A DNA stretch of 64,000 nucleotides from Granulicella sp. GTDB lineage: Bacteria; Acidobacteriota; Terriglobia; Terriglobales; Acidobacteriaceae. The stretch is from contig DAIDKF010000001.1 of the NCBI GenBank assembly GCA_027450185.1, positions 1 through 64,000 of the forward strand, read 5' to 3'. How positions within the stretch are numbered: the first letter of the stretch is position 1; every line of letters starts with the position of its first letter. A program made the translations under genes and the position numbers. Shown here piece by piece: positions 44,804 to 52,172 of the stretch. Below the pieces are notes generated by a model that did no database searches, was not told where the DNA came from, and saw only the letters and a program-made list of their open reading frames with translations.

Positions 44804-46045
44804 CTACGGATGTACCTTCACGCGAAGACCATCACTCAGTTCGGCTTCCGATGTCGATCCAAGGGCCACTTCATCGCCCTCCTTGAGCCCGCCGAGAAGC
44901 TCAAAACGGGTGAGGTTGGTGAGTCCGACCTGGACGTCCGTCTTGACCAGGTGGCCATCGACGATCCGGTAGACGTAATCGCGTACCCCTTCGGTATGCA
45001 AAGCCTCGCGAGGCAGGCTGAGCACGTTGTTACGCTGCGACTCGGTCACCGTAACGGTGACGTTGGTATCAGGTAAGAGTATGCCGTTGCTGTCGTCGAC
45101 GTTGATCAGGCACTCACCCACATTGCGGGTTCCGCCATAGGTGATGATAGTTGTTGGCGCCTGCATGATGTGGCCGTGCCACTCCTCGCCGGGCTTGGCG
45201 GGCCACACGATTGTTACCGGCTGCCCGGCCTTGAGCTGACCGATCTCGGGCTCATCAAAGTACGCCTTGATCTCCAGCTTGTTCAGGTCGGCGACCTGAA
45301 TCAGCGTATCTCCGGCTGACACAAACTGATATTGAGAGACGGGAATGGCATACACTGTTCCGGCAAATGGAGCATGAATGTCAACTCCCGCAAAGATCGC
45401 CCGCGCGGCATCGACGGCAGCCTGCGCCTGGGTTACCTGCGCCTTTTGAGCTCGGAGATCATCGACTGAATAACGCTCGCCTTTGCGCTCCTGTAGTTGC
45501 GCCAACCGAGCCTGAGTAGCACTTAGCTGATGTTGCGCGAGTGCAACCTCGTTGGCCGAGGCTGCACCCTCCGCCAACAGGTTCTGCAACGCTGTCAGCG
45601 ATGCCTGGTTCTGCTGTAGTTGTATCTTCGTTGAGTTTAGCTCGGCTGCTGCGGTCAGGCGCTCATCCTGTGTGCCTCCCTGCTGCATCGCCTGCAATGT
45701 TGCCACGCTTGATTCAAGACTCGCCTCAGCAGCAGCGAGTTCCTTGCGGGCCTCGCTGTCGTCCATTCGCACCAACTCCTGGCCGGGCTGCACCTGCTGA
45801 CCAAGATGCACGTAAATGTTGTTAACCACCCCAGCCAACGGCGCATGCGCTTCAAAATCTTTCAGAGGCTCAACCCTGCCGTTGGTAGACTTTTTCTGCA
45901 GGAGCGTCTGAGGCTCGACTTTTGCGGCCGTGACCTCCACAATTTGATGCTGGTTGTGAATGTAGAAAAACACCGCGAACCCTGCCGCAATCGCGACAAG
46001 CACCCATACCCACCCGCGCGATTGTGCCGGAACTTGTTGAGCCAT
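44804..46045 (-). CDS. HlyD/RND-type periplasmic adaptor protein
   Basis: A membrane-fusion protein linking an inner-membrane pump to TolC. One N-terminal helix (WVWVLVAIAAGFAVFFYI) anchors it. Then come a biotinyl-lipoyl-like half (EAHAPLAGVVNNIYVHLGQQVQPGQELVRMDD), a coiled-coil hairpin of about 130 residues, the second lipoyl half (IHAPFAGTVYAIPV) and beta-barrel domains. The ATG at 46045 is preferred to the track's TTG at 46051. First gene of the operon with the TPR and TolC genes. Confidence 0.87.
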   Translation of the reverse strand: MAQQVPAQSRGWVWVLVAIAAGFAVFFYIHNQHQIVEVTAAKVEPQTLLQKKSTNGRVEPLKDFEAHAPLAGVVNNIYVHLGQQVQPGQELVRMDDSEARKELAAAEASLESSVATLQAMQQGGTQDERLTAAAELNSTKIQLQQNQASLTALQNLLAEGAASANEVALAQHQLSATQARLAQLQERKGERYSVDDLRAQKAQVTQAQAAVDAARAIFAGVDIHAPFAGTVYAIPVSQYQFVSAGDTLIQVADLNKLEIKAYFDEPEIGQLKAGQPVTIVWPAKPGEEWHGHIMQAPTTIITYGGTRNVGECLINVDDSNGILLPDTNVTVTVTESQRNNVLSLPREALHTEGVRDYVYRIVDGHLVKTDVQVGLTNLTRFELLGGLKEGDEVALGSTSEAELSDGLRVKVHP

Positions 46046-46140
46046 AATCAAAATGCCAGTATATAAGACGCGCGAGGTTTCACTGGCGCGTCAAAACTTT
46101 TGCTTGCGGCTCATGCTTCGCGTTTCAAATGCCGCCGGCG

Positions 46141-47964
46141 TCACTCGTCCCGGATTGCAGCCGACCGGATCCCAACAATTTCGAGCTCCCATCCGCCAAA
46201 GTCTGGATGCCAGTTTCTGCGCAGGCGATAGGCCAGATCCATCAAGTCTCCGCGCTCCCAACCTTCGGCGTGTGCAAGCGCTGCCCAATCCGTTCGGCGG
46301 CTCCAGGCTATCCCCGCAAAGCGCACCCCGTCGGCAACATCTTCCACGGCCAGCCGAAGATGCCGCTCCTTGATCACGCGCGGCGGGGCCGTAAGCCTCA
46401 CCCCTCGGCTCATAAAGACCGGCTCGGCATTGCCGTGCCCAAAGGGGCCTAACTGCTCAAGCGCTGTCAAAAAGTCAGCCGTGAGCTCGCCCAGCCGCAC
46501 CTCGGCATCGCAGTTCAAGTCTTCCGTCGGCTCTTGCTGGCCCTGGGCGATGGCGGCCAGACGCACCAGACGCTCGCGCAGGTCACTCACCCGATCAGAC
46601 CGCATGGAAAATCCGACCGCATAGGCGTGGCCTCCAAAGCGCGTCAGCAACGGCTCGGCGCCCTGCTCGTGAGCGGCCGTCAGCGCGTTCAGTAGATGAA
46701 ATCCTCGCACTGACCGACCGGACCCGTAGGCGATGCCATCCTCGTGTGTCACCACAACGGCGGGTTTGCCCGAGCGGTCTACTACGCGCGACGCGAGAAT
46801 CCCGATGACCCCGCGATGCCAGGCCTTGCGGCCGTCCGCATCATCGAGCACAAAGCAAGCAGGGGCGCACTCCTCCATGGCCTCCATCTGGGCTTCGATC
46901 GTCCGCAGTGCCTCGGCCTCGGTCGCCCTGCGCTCATCGTTCAGCCGGTGGAGCTTCTCGGCCAGTGCCCGGGCGTAATCCGCGTCCCTGGTCAGAAACA
47001 TCTCAACCACATCCGAGGCGATATCCATCCGACCCGCGGCATTGATGCGCGGCGCCAGGCGAAACCCTACGTCCGTCGCCGAGATCGGCCGGGCGGTATC
47101 GATCTGGGCCAGATCCATCAGTGCCCGTAGCCCCGCCTGCGACGGCTTCCGCAACTCCACCAGCCCCATGGCCGCAATCGTCCGATTTTCGCCCGTTAGC
47201 GGTACAGCGTCTGCAATCGTCGCAATTGCCAGCAGCTTCAGAAAAGAGGGAAGAGTCTTCTCTCGCACTCGCACCCGCTCCGCGTCGTCGCGGGCGGTGC
47301 TCTCCAAGAGGGCTTGCGCAAGTTTGAATACAACCCCAGCCCCGCACAGATCCTTGTAAGGATACCCGCACCCCGGCTGGTTCGGGTTCAGCACGGCTAC
47401 CGCCTCGGGAACGCCTTCCGGTCCCTCTGGCAGGTGATGGTCGGTCACGATCAAATCCAGACCGAGGCGTTTGGCCTCCGCGGCCGCCGCAAACTCCCGA
47501 ATCCCGGTATCGACGCTCACCACCAGTCGCACACCCTCGGCCGCCGCCTCTTCAATCCGGGCGTCCTGCATCCCATAGCCGTCGCGGATACGATGCGGAA
47601 TGTGGTAGCGTACGTCCGCCTTTGCGCCCGATCCGGAAGCTGAGCCGATAGCCGCCGCTGCCCTTTCCATCGCGGTCTTCAGCAGCACAGTCGCCACCGT
47701 GCCATCGACGTCATAATCGCCATAGATCAGAACAGGCTCACGCTTCTCCAGAGCCTGTCGGAGCCGCGCGACGGACTCGCGCATGCCCAGCATGGCGTAA
47801 GGATCGTGGAGCTGGCTGAGTGCCGGATGCAGATACGCCTGTGCTGCATCGATCGTCTCAAAGCCGCGTGAAACCAGCAGCCGCGCAACCGTCTCTGGAA
47901 TTCCGAGCGCCTGCGCCAGTTCTGCCGACGTATCACTCTGCGCAGCGGCAACTACCCACTTCAT
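46141..47964 (-). CDS. recJ: Single-stranded-DNA-specific exonuclease RecJ
   Basis: A 5'-3' ssDNA exonuclease for recombination and mismatch repair. The DHH-family motifs are present: YGDYDVDGTVA near residue 85 (metal ligands), VSVDTGI, and IVTDHHLPEG near residue 155. The DHHA1 part has GRSVRGFHLLNAL and FGGHAYAVGFSM. About 607 residues from the ATG at 47964; the track GTG at 48000 adds 12 low-complexity residues. It follows the small unknown gene with almost no gap. Confidence 0.94.
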   Translation of the reverse strand: MKWVVAAAQSDTSAELAQALGIPETVARLLVSRGFETIDAAQAYLHPALSQLHDPYAMLGMRESVARLRQALEKREPVLIYGDYDVDGTVATVLLKTAMERAAAAIGSASGSGAKADVRYHIPHRIRDGYGMQDARIEEAAAEGVRLVVSVDTGIREFAAAAEAKRLGLDLIVTDHHLPEGPEGVPEAVAVLNPNQPGCGYPYKDLCGAGVVFKLAQALLESTARDDAERVRVREKTLPSFLKLLAIATIADAVPLTGENRTIAAMGLVELRKPSQAGLRALMDLAQIDTARPISATDVGFRLAPRINAAGRMDIASDVVEMFLTRDADYARALAEKLHRLNDERRATEAEALRTIEAQMEAMEECAPACFVLDDADGRKAWHRGVIGILASRVVDRSGKPAVVVTHEDGIAYGSGRSVRGFHLLNALTAAHEQGAEPLLTRFGGHAYAVGFSMRSDRVSDLRERLVRLAAIAQGQQEPTEDLNCDAEVRLGELTADFLTALEQLGPFGHGNAEPVFMSRGVRLTAPPRVIKERHLRLAVEDVADGVRFAGIAWSRRTDWAALAHAEGWERGDLMDLAYRLRRNWHPDFGGWELEIVGIRSAAIRDE

Positions 47965-48008
47965 CTGCTCATTCGCGCCCGCACCCGCTGATTCACCCAC
48001 GCCCGCAC

Positions 48009-48470
48009 CTACTCGTCGTCGCGGTCATCCACGATAATGTGCCCCAGTTCCGACACCGATTCCATCAACTCCTGGAAGAGGTCGTACCACTCCGTCGCCG
48101 TCTCATAGAGAAAGATCACCCCGCCCTGGGCAAAGCCCAACTGCAGGTAGCCTGTTTTTCCCACGTGCTGCATCAGGCTCTGGGCCTCCTCGAGTTCACC
48201 GGAGTCTCCGTCGGGATACTGCTGGTCGCGTACCTGGCTGATCAGGGTTGCCACATCCTCCGGCTCCAGGATCACATCGCTCATCGTGATAAACGGAGCA
48301 TTGGCGGCCTTCGCATGCTCTACGAAGTCCTTCCACCCGTCCACGTCGTCTTCTTCAAACAGAACGGTCGGCACATCTTCAGGTACAAAGCTCTTCATCC
48401 GCCGCATGCCATGGCCGGCGATGAACGCAACCATATCGTCCTTCACTGCTGTTAAATCGTCAAATTCCAT
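48009..48470 (-). CDS. Conserved-looking acidic protein of unknown function
   Basis: A 153-residue soluble, acidic protein (MEFDDLTAVKDDMVAFIAGHG), with FEEDDVDGWKDFVEHAKAANAPF and GKTGYLQLGFAQGGVIFLYETATEWYDLFQEL, ending in DDRDDE. No signal or membrane segment and no motif I can name. It is upstream of recJ, with 44 bases between its stop and the recJ ATG at 47964, and divergent from the DUF507 pair, so co-expression with recJ is likely. Confidence 0.7.
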   Translation of the reverse strand: MEFDDLTAVKDDMVAFIAGHGMRRMKSFVPEDVPTVLFEEDDVDGWKDFVEHAKAANAPFITMSDVILEPEDVATLISQVRDQQYPDGDSGELEEAQSLMQHVGKTGYLQLGFAQGGVIFLYETATEWYDLFQELMESVSELGHIIVDDRDDE

Positions 48471-48540
48471 AGACTCTTATTCTCGCAGATGTTACCGTCA
48501 CCTGACGCGCCAATCTCTGCGTGCTACCCTATCTTTGCCC

Positions 48541-48819
48541 ATGATTTTCTCGAAGGATTACGTCAGCTACCTTGCCCGCCAGACCAGTAAACACCTGGTG
48601 GCGGCAAAGATGATCAAGACCAGCAAGCCGGCCTTGGTGGATGAACGTCTCGCCGCCGCACTGATCGAGGAACTCGCCCTCGAAGATCGCATCAACGACG
48701 AAGTGCGCGTTATCCTCGAAGCCTTTCAGGACGAGATGCTCAAAACCGGCGCCAGCTACCCTGAGATGTTCAAGAAAGTTAAACAGGAATTGGCACGTAA
48801 ATACAAGGCGGTCCTATGA
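48541..48819 (+). CDS. DUF507 family protein (first of pair)
   Basis: A 92-residue protein beginning MIFSKDYVSYLARQTSKHLVAA; the all-helical pattern with LALEDRINDEVRVILEAFQDEM and PEMFKKVKQELARKYKAVL is DUF507. The track ORF starts 85 residues too early. Its stop overlaps the start of the second DUF507 gene. The function of the family is unknown; the pair may be a heterodimer. Confidence 0.82.
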   Translation: MIFSKDYVSYLARQTSKHLVAAKMIKTSKPALVDERLAAALIEELALEDRINDEVRVILEAFQDEMLKTGASYPEMFKKVKQELARKYKAVL

Positions 48820-49136
48820 GTGCCATGCGCGGAGCCCCTGACATCAAGTCGACCAACACCACCCGCATCTCCGACGACAAGCTCAACAAGTTGGCTCACA
48901 CCGTCGCTGACGCGCTCGCAGAGATCGATGAAGTGGACTTCCTCGAAGACCGCAACACGATTCGCCAGGAGGCCCGCAAGGCGCTTACCAAGCTTCTGCT
49001 CGAAGAGGTAAAGATCGATGCCGCTGCGCGCCAGAAGATCGCCTCCCAGCGCCGCATCATTCCCGAGGGCTCCCAGGAGTGGGATATCCTCTACCGCAAG
49101 TACTATAACGACGAAGTCAAGAAACTGGGGCTCTGA
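48816..49136 (+). CDS. DUF507 family protein (second of pair)
   Basis: A 106-residue paralogue: RISDDKLNKLAHTVADAL, FLEDRNTIRQEARKALTKLLLEE and an end EWDILYRKYYNDEVKKLGL matching the KLARKYK end of its partner. Coupled by an ATGA overlap. Soluble, helical, function unknown. 99 bases before tRNA-Glu. Confidence 0.82.
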   Translation: MSAMRGAPDIKSTNTTRISDDKLNKLAHTVADALAEIDEVDFLEDRNTIRQEARKALTKLLLEEVKIDAAARQKIASQRRIIPEGSQEWDILYRKYYNDEVKKLGL

Positions 49137-49235
49137 GCGGGCTGTCCTTGCTTCGGGAAGCGGAGGAATCGGCTTCGTTCCGGTTGAGATTTTTGCTATA
49201 CTTGATGAGTTGCAACGGATTCCTCATCCGTTTAT

Positions 49236-49312
49236 GGCGTTATGGTGTAACTGGTTAACACGTCGCCCTCTCAAGGCGAAGAGTCCGGGTTCGAGCCCCG
49301 GTAACGCTACCA
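49236..49312 (+). tRNA. tRNA-Glu(CTC)
   Basis: 77 bases: acceptor GGCGTTA/TAACGCT, anticodon arm CGCC CTCTCAA GGCG with anticodon CTC, T-arm CCGGG TTCGAGC CCCGG, discriminator A and encoded CCA. It decodes GAG. A -10-like TATACT lies at 49197. An IS1595-type relic starts just after the CCA. Confidence 0.95.
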
Positions 49313-49317
49313 AAATC

Positions 49318-49597
49318 TACTGACATATAGACCAAAACAGCGATGTTGCCCGCAACACCACGGCCGCGTTTGCCTTTGCGATGGCTGGCGAAGCAGCTCT
49401 CGTCGCCACCACTTCGTCGTCTAGTTCGTAGCTCGGTAGTCGGCCGGCAACTTCCTCAGGCGCATGAAGAGGCTTACCGCTGGGTTGGGTTGGCCCTCTG
49501 CCAGACCATCTGCCGTACGTGCCGCCGCTCCCGTCACGAAGTACTCGATCAGCCGTTGTTGCTGCCTCGTTGCCAGCCGACTACGACGCTCGTACAT
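49318..49597 (-). pseudogene. IS1595/ISXO2-like transposase fragment
   Basis: From the minus-strand ATG at 49597 the frame reads MYERRSRLATRQQQRLIEYF, VTGAAARTADGLAEG, then after shifts LPSYELDDEV and DESCFASHRKGKRGRGVAG. These match, in order, the N-terminal part of IS1016-like IS1595 transposases, whose usual form has DESYFGGHRKGKRGRG with the first catalytic Asp-Glu. At least one frameshift lies between, and the last two-thirds are absent. It sits wholly between tRNA-Glu and tRNA-Ser. Not in the ORF track as a single frame; recognised by eye. Confidence 0.75.
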
Positions 49598-49683
49598 CTG
49601 AAGTGTGCTTTAGCCGCTTCAGCCCTTTGTTATTCAGTGCGAGGTATTCAGGGGGATCTGAACTTAGCGAGGCTCTGATAATG

Positions 49684-49771
49684 TGGCGGACAGACAGGGA
49701 TTCGAACCCTGGATACCTTGCGGTATACACGCTTTCCAAGCGTGCGCCTTCAGCCACTCGGCCATCTGTCC
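49684..49771 (-). tRNA. tRNA-Ser(GGA)
   Basis: 88 bases with a long variable arm: acceptor GGACAGA/TCTGTCC, anticodon arm ACGC TTGGAAA GCGT giving anticodon GGA, variable stem TACC GCAA GGTA, T-arm CAGGG TTCGAAT CCCTG, discriminator G and encoded CCA. It decodes UCC (and UCU). Confidence 0.95.
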
Positions 49772-49859
49772 GCTCCGTCGCTAAGCAACCATCTGACTGT
49801 ATCACAGCGTGCCGGTGGAACGCGGAGGTTGGCAGAACTGGCTGGCGATGGCCGATGAT

Positions 49860-50579
49860 TTACCGCGGACCGGACAGGTGATCAGAACTCCAGGTCTTAT
49901 CCACAGCGTTGCACAGTTTCTCCAGCGAGCAATCTACACAGCGCGGCTTGCGCGCGATGCAAACCTGGCGTCCGTGATGGATCAACTCGTGGCTGAACTG
50001 AATCCAGTGGTCCTGCGGAATCACCTGCTCGAGATCGCGCTCGATCTTTACCGGATCGGTCTGGGTTGTGAGGCCGAGCCGCCGCGAGAGGCGTCCTACG
50101 TGCGTGTCGACGACTATGCCTGAAGCGATGCCGTACCAGCTCCCGAGGACGACGTTGGCAGTCTTCCGTGCGACGCCGGGAAGCTGGGTCAGTTCGTCGA
50201 TGGTTTGGGGAACTTTGCCGCCGAACTTCTCGACGAGCACGCGCGCGGCACCCTGGATGTTCTTTGCCTTGGCGCGGTAAAAGCCGGTTGCCCGGATGAT
50301 GCGCTCGAGTTCGGGGAGCGGCGCTTCGGCGAGCTTCTTCGGAGTTGGGTACATGCGGAAGAGCTCGGGGGTGACCTTGTTCACACCGACGTCGGTGGTC
50401 TGGGCGGAGAGGATGGTGGCGATGGTGAGCTCGAAGGCGTTGCGATGGTTGAGCGCGCAGACGGCGTTGGGATAAGCCTTCTGGAGGGCGTCAAAGATAG
50501 CCGCAACCCGCTCGGGCGAGAGCGGGTTGGCGGTCTTCTTACGTGCGGGTTTCTTTGCTGCCTTGGTCGCGGGTGTCAC
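49860..50579 (-). CDS. nth: Endonuclease III (DNA glycosylase/AP lyase)
   Basis: A base-excision repair enzyme for oxidised pyrimidines. The helix-hairpin-helix and catalytic segment is QLPGVARKTANVVLGSWYG with the Lys, followed by VVDTHVGRLSRRLGL with the Asp. The 4Fe-4S cluster motif CIARKPRCVDCSLEKLC (C-x6-C-x2-C-x5-C) is complete. GTG at 50579 starts just past the hemQ stop; the track start (TTG, 50627) would overlap hemQ by 46 bases. The Lys-rich leader (TKAAKKPARKK) may bind DNA. Confidence 0.94.
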   Translation of the reverse strand: MTPATKAAKKPARKKTANPLSPERVAAIFDALQKAYPNAVCALNHRNAFELTIATILSAQTTDVGVNKVTPELFRMYPTPKKLAEAPLPELERIIRATGFYRAKAKNIQGAARVLVEKFGGKVPQTIDELTQLPGVARKTANVVLGSWYGIASGIVVDTHVGRLSRRLGLTTQTDPVKIERDLEQVIPQDHWIQFSHELIHHGRQVCIARKPRCVDCSLEKLCNAVDKTWSSDHLSGPR

Positions 50580-50581
50580 GA

Positions 50582-51385
50582 TTAGCCCAGGCGGTCCAGC
50601 ATCTCCATCGGCTTGAGGCGAACACAACTGAAGAGCGGGAAGTCCTTGAGAGTGTAAAGGCTGACCTCGGTCTCGCGGAGCTGCTGGACGAGGTCGAGGA
50701 AGTCTTCGGGGAAGTTGGTCTCGAAGGCAACGACGAACTCCTGGTCGTCGAGGCCGAAGGAGTAGGTAGTGTTGAGCTTGACGCGGGGGTAGAGGAGGCC
50801 GATCCGGATGTGCTCGTCCATGAGGCGCTTGCGCTCAGCGGCAGAAAGGAGGTACCAGGGGCGGGTCTTCCAGAAGGGATAGATGAAGATGTACTTCTGA
50901 CCGCCCGGGCGGATGGCGCCACGGCCTTCGCCCTCGCTCTCATCCTCGCGGTCGATGGTGTACTGCGAGCGCTTGGTCATAGCGAGAAAGCTGTGTGGGG
51001 TGGAGAGATAGCCGCCGAGTGGAGTGGCGAGGAGTTCGGAACGCATGCGGTTGAGCTCGTCGATGGCATAGCCAATCGACCAGACGCACATGTCCACATC
51101 GCCGCGTGTGCCGATGGTGGAGTAGGTGAGGGAGATGAACTCGCCGGGTTTGTTCCAGCGGGTGAGGACGTCGACGAAGGCTTGCTTCTGCGCGGTCTTT
51201 TCCTCGGCCGGAAGGCGGCGCCACTCGGGCATGAGTTTGTAGAAGCTGAAGCACACGATCTGGCGCTTGACGGGGGATGAGCCGTGGGCGGGAGCGCCGT
51301 AGCCGCCTGGCTGGGGGCGGGCTGGGGTTGCGGGTTCGGTGGCGACGGGGGTGGCAGGGGCGGGAGCGTTTACGGCGTCAGACAT
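50582..51385 (-). CDS. hemQ: Coproheme decarboxylase HemQ (chlorite dismutase family)
   Basis: HemQ converts coproheme to heme b. The 267-residue sequence has the family run YPFWKTRPWYLLSAAERKRL, then YPRVKLNTTYSFGLDDQEFV and a heme-region near the C-terminus (VSLYTLKDFPLFSCVR). The Tyr in the YPFxKTRxWY segment is the expected catalytic residue. The first 40 residues are Ala/Pro-rich and probably disordered. The gene overlaps nth closely. Chlorite dismutase activity is unlikely without the Arg pocket, which I cannot verify. Confidence 0.88.
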   Translation of the reverse strand: MSDAVNAPAPATPVATEPATPARPQPGGYGAPAHGSSPVKRQIVCFSFYKLMPEWRRLPAEEKTAQKQAFVDVLTRWNKPGEFISLTYSTIGTRGDVDMCVWSIGYAIDELNRMRSELLATPLGGYLSTPHSFLAMTKRSQYTIDREDESEGEGRGAIRPGGQKYIFIYPFWKTRPWYLLSAAERKRLMDEHIRIGLLYPRVKLNTTYSFGLDDQEFVVAFETNFPEDFLDLVQQLRETEVSLYTLKDFPLFSCVRLKPMEMLDRLG

Positions 51386-51545
51386 GGCTACATGCTAACA
51401 AAGGTCCTGCGCGGATCGCGGGAGTGGATAGGTAACGGCGCAGGCTTTAGCTTCAGGCAGATGGCGAGGCATGAGGATATCGCTACAGAATGACGGTCAG
51501 AAAGTCAGCGGCAACCGCGTGGGCTGGCCGGTATACTAAAGGCTC

Positions 51546-52172
51546 ATGTCCGCAAAATTCATTGCACTTCTAATTTCCTTGATCAGCGCTGGGGGCTATA
51601 CGTCGGTTGTGCTGCTGATGGCGATTCAGTCGGCCTGCATTCCGATACCGTCGGAGGTGATTATGCCGCTGGCGGGGTATGCGCTGGCGCACACGCAGAT
51701 GCAGTTGATCGTGCTGGCGACGGTGGCGTCGCTGGCGTCAAACCTGGGGTCGATCCCGGCGTACTGGGTGGGTGCGCGTGGCGGGCGGCCGATGGTGGAG
51801 CGCTATGGGCGCTATCTGTTGCTGAGCAAGCGCGATCTGGACCGGGCGGACAAGTTCTTCCTGAGTTATGGATCGATTACGGTGCTGGTAGGACGGATGC
51901 TGCCGATCATTCGGACGTTCATTGCGTTTCCGGCGGGAATTGCGCGGATGAACCAGGTGCGCTTCCACATCTACACGTTTATCGGATCATTTCCGTGGTG
52001 CTACGCTCTGGCGTATTTTGGAATGAAGCTGGGTGTGCGCTGGAACAGCGATCCGAGGTTCAAGGCGTTCTTTAACCGCTTCCATCTGGGCGTTGAGGTG
52101 GTGCTGGTGGTGGGATTTGCGTACTTTGTATGGACGCACTGGCAGAATCGCGAGCGGCTGCACCTTGACTAG
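51546..52172 (+). CDS. DedA family membrane protein
   Basis: 208 residues with about five membrane segments. SACIPIPSEVIMPLAGYA near residue 33 and VGRMLPIIRTFIAFPAGIARM near 120 are the conserved DedA motifs; family members are linked to polyprenyl phosphate or phospholipid flipping. It is alone on its strand. Its TAG shares a CTAG with the stop of the convergent ligase fusion. Confidence 0.9.
   Translation: MSAKFIALLISLISAGGYTSVVLLMAIQSACIPIPSEVIMPLAGYALAHTQMQLIVLATVASLASNLGSIPAYWVGARGGRPMVERYGRYLLLSKRDLDRADKFFLSYGSITVLVGRMLPIIRTFIAFPAGIARMNQVRFHIYTFIGSFPWCYALAYFGMKLGVRWNSDPRFKAFFNRFHLGVEVVLVVGFAYFVWTHWQNRERLHLD

Noticed and set aside
49519-49881. 120-residue ORF over tRNA-Ser
   Set aside because: Translates the tRNA gene (TDRDSNPGYLAVY), a well-known annotation artefact.
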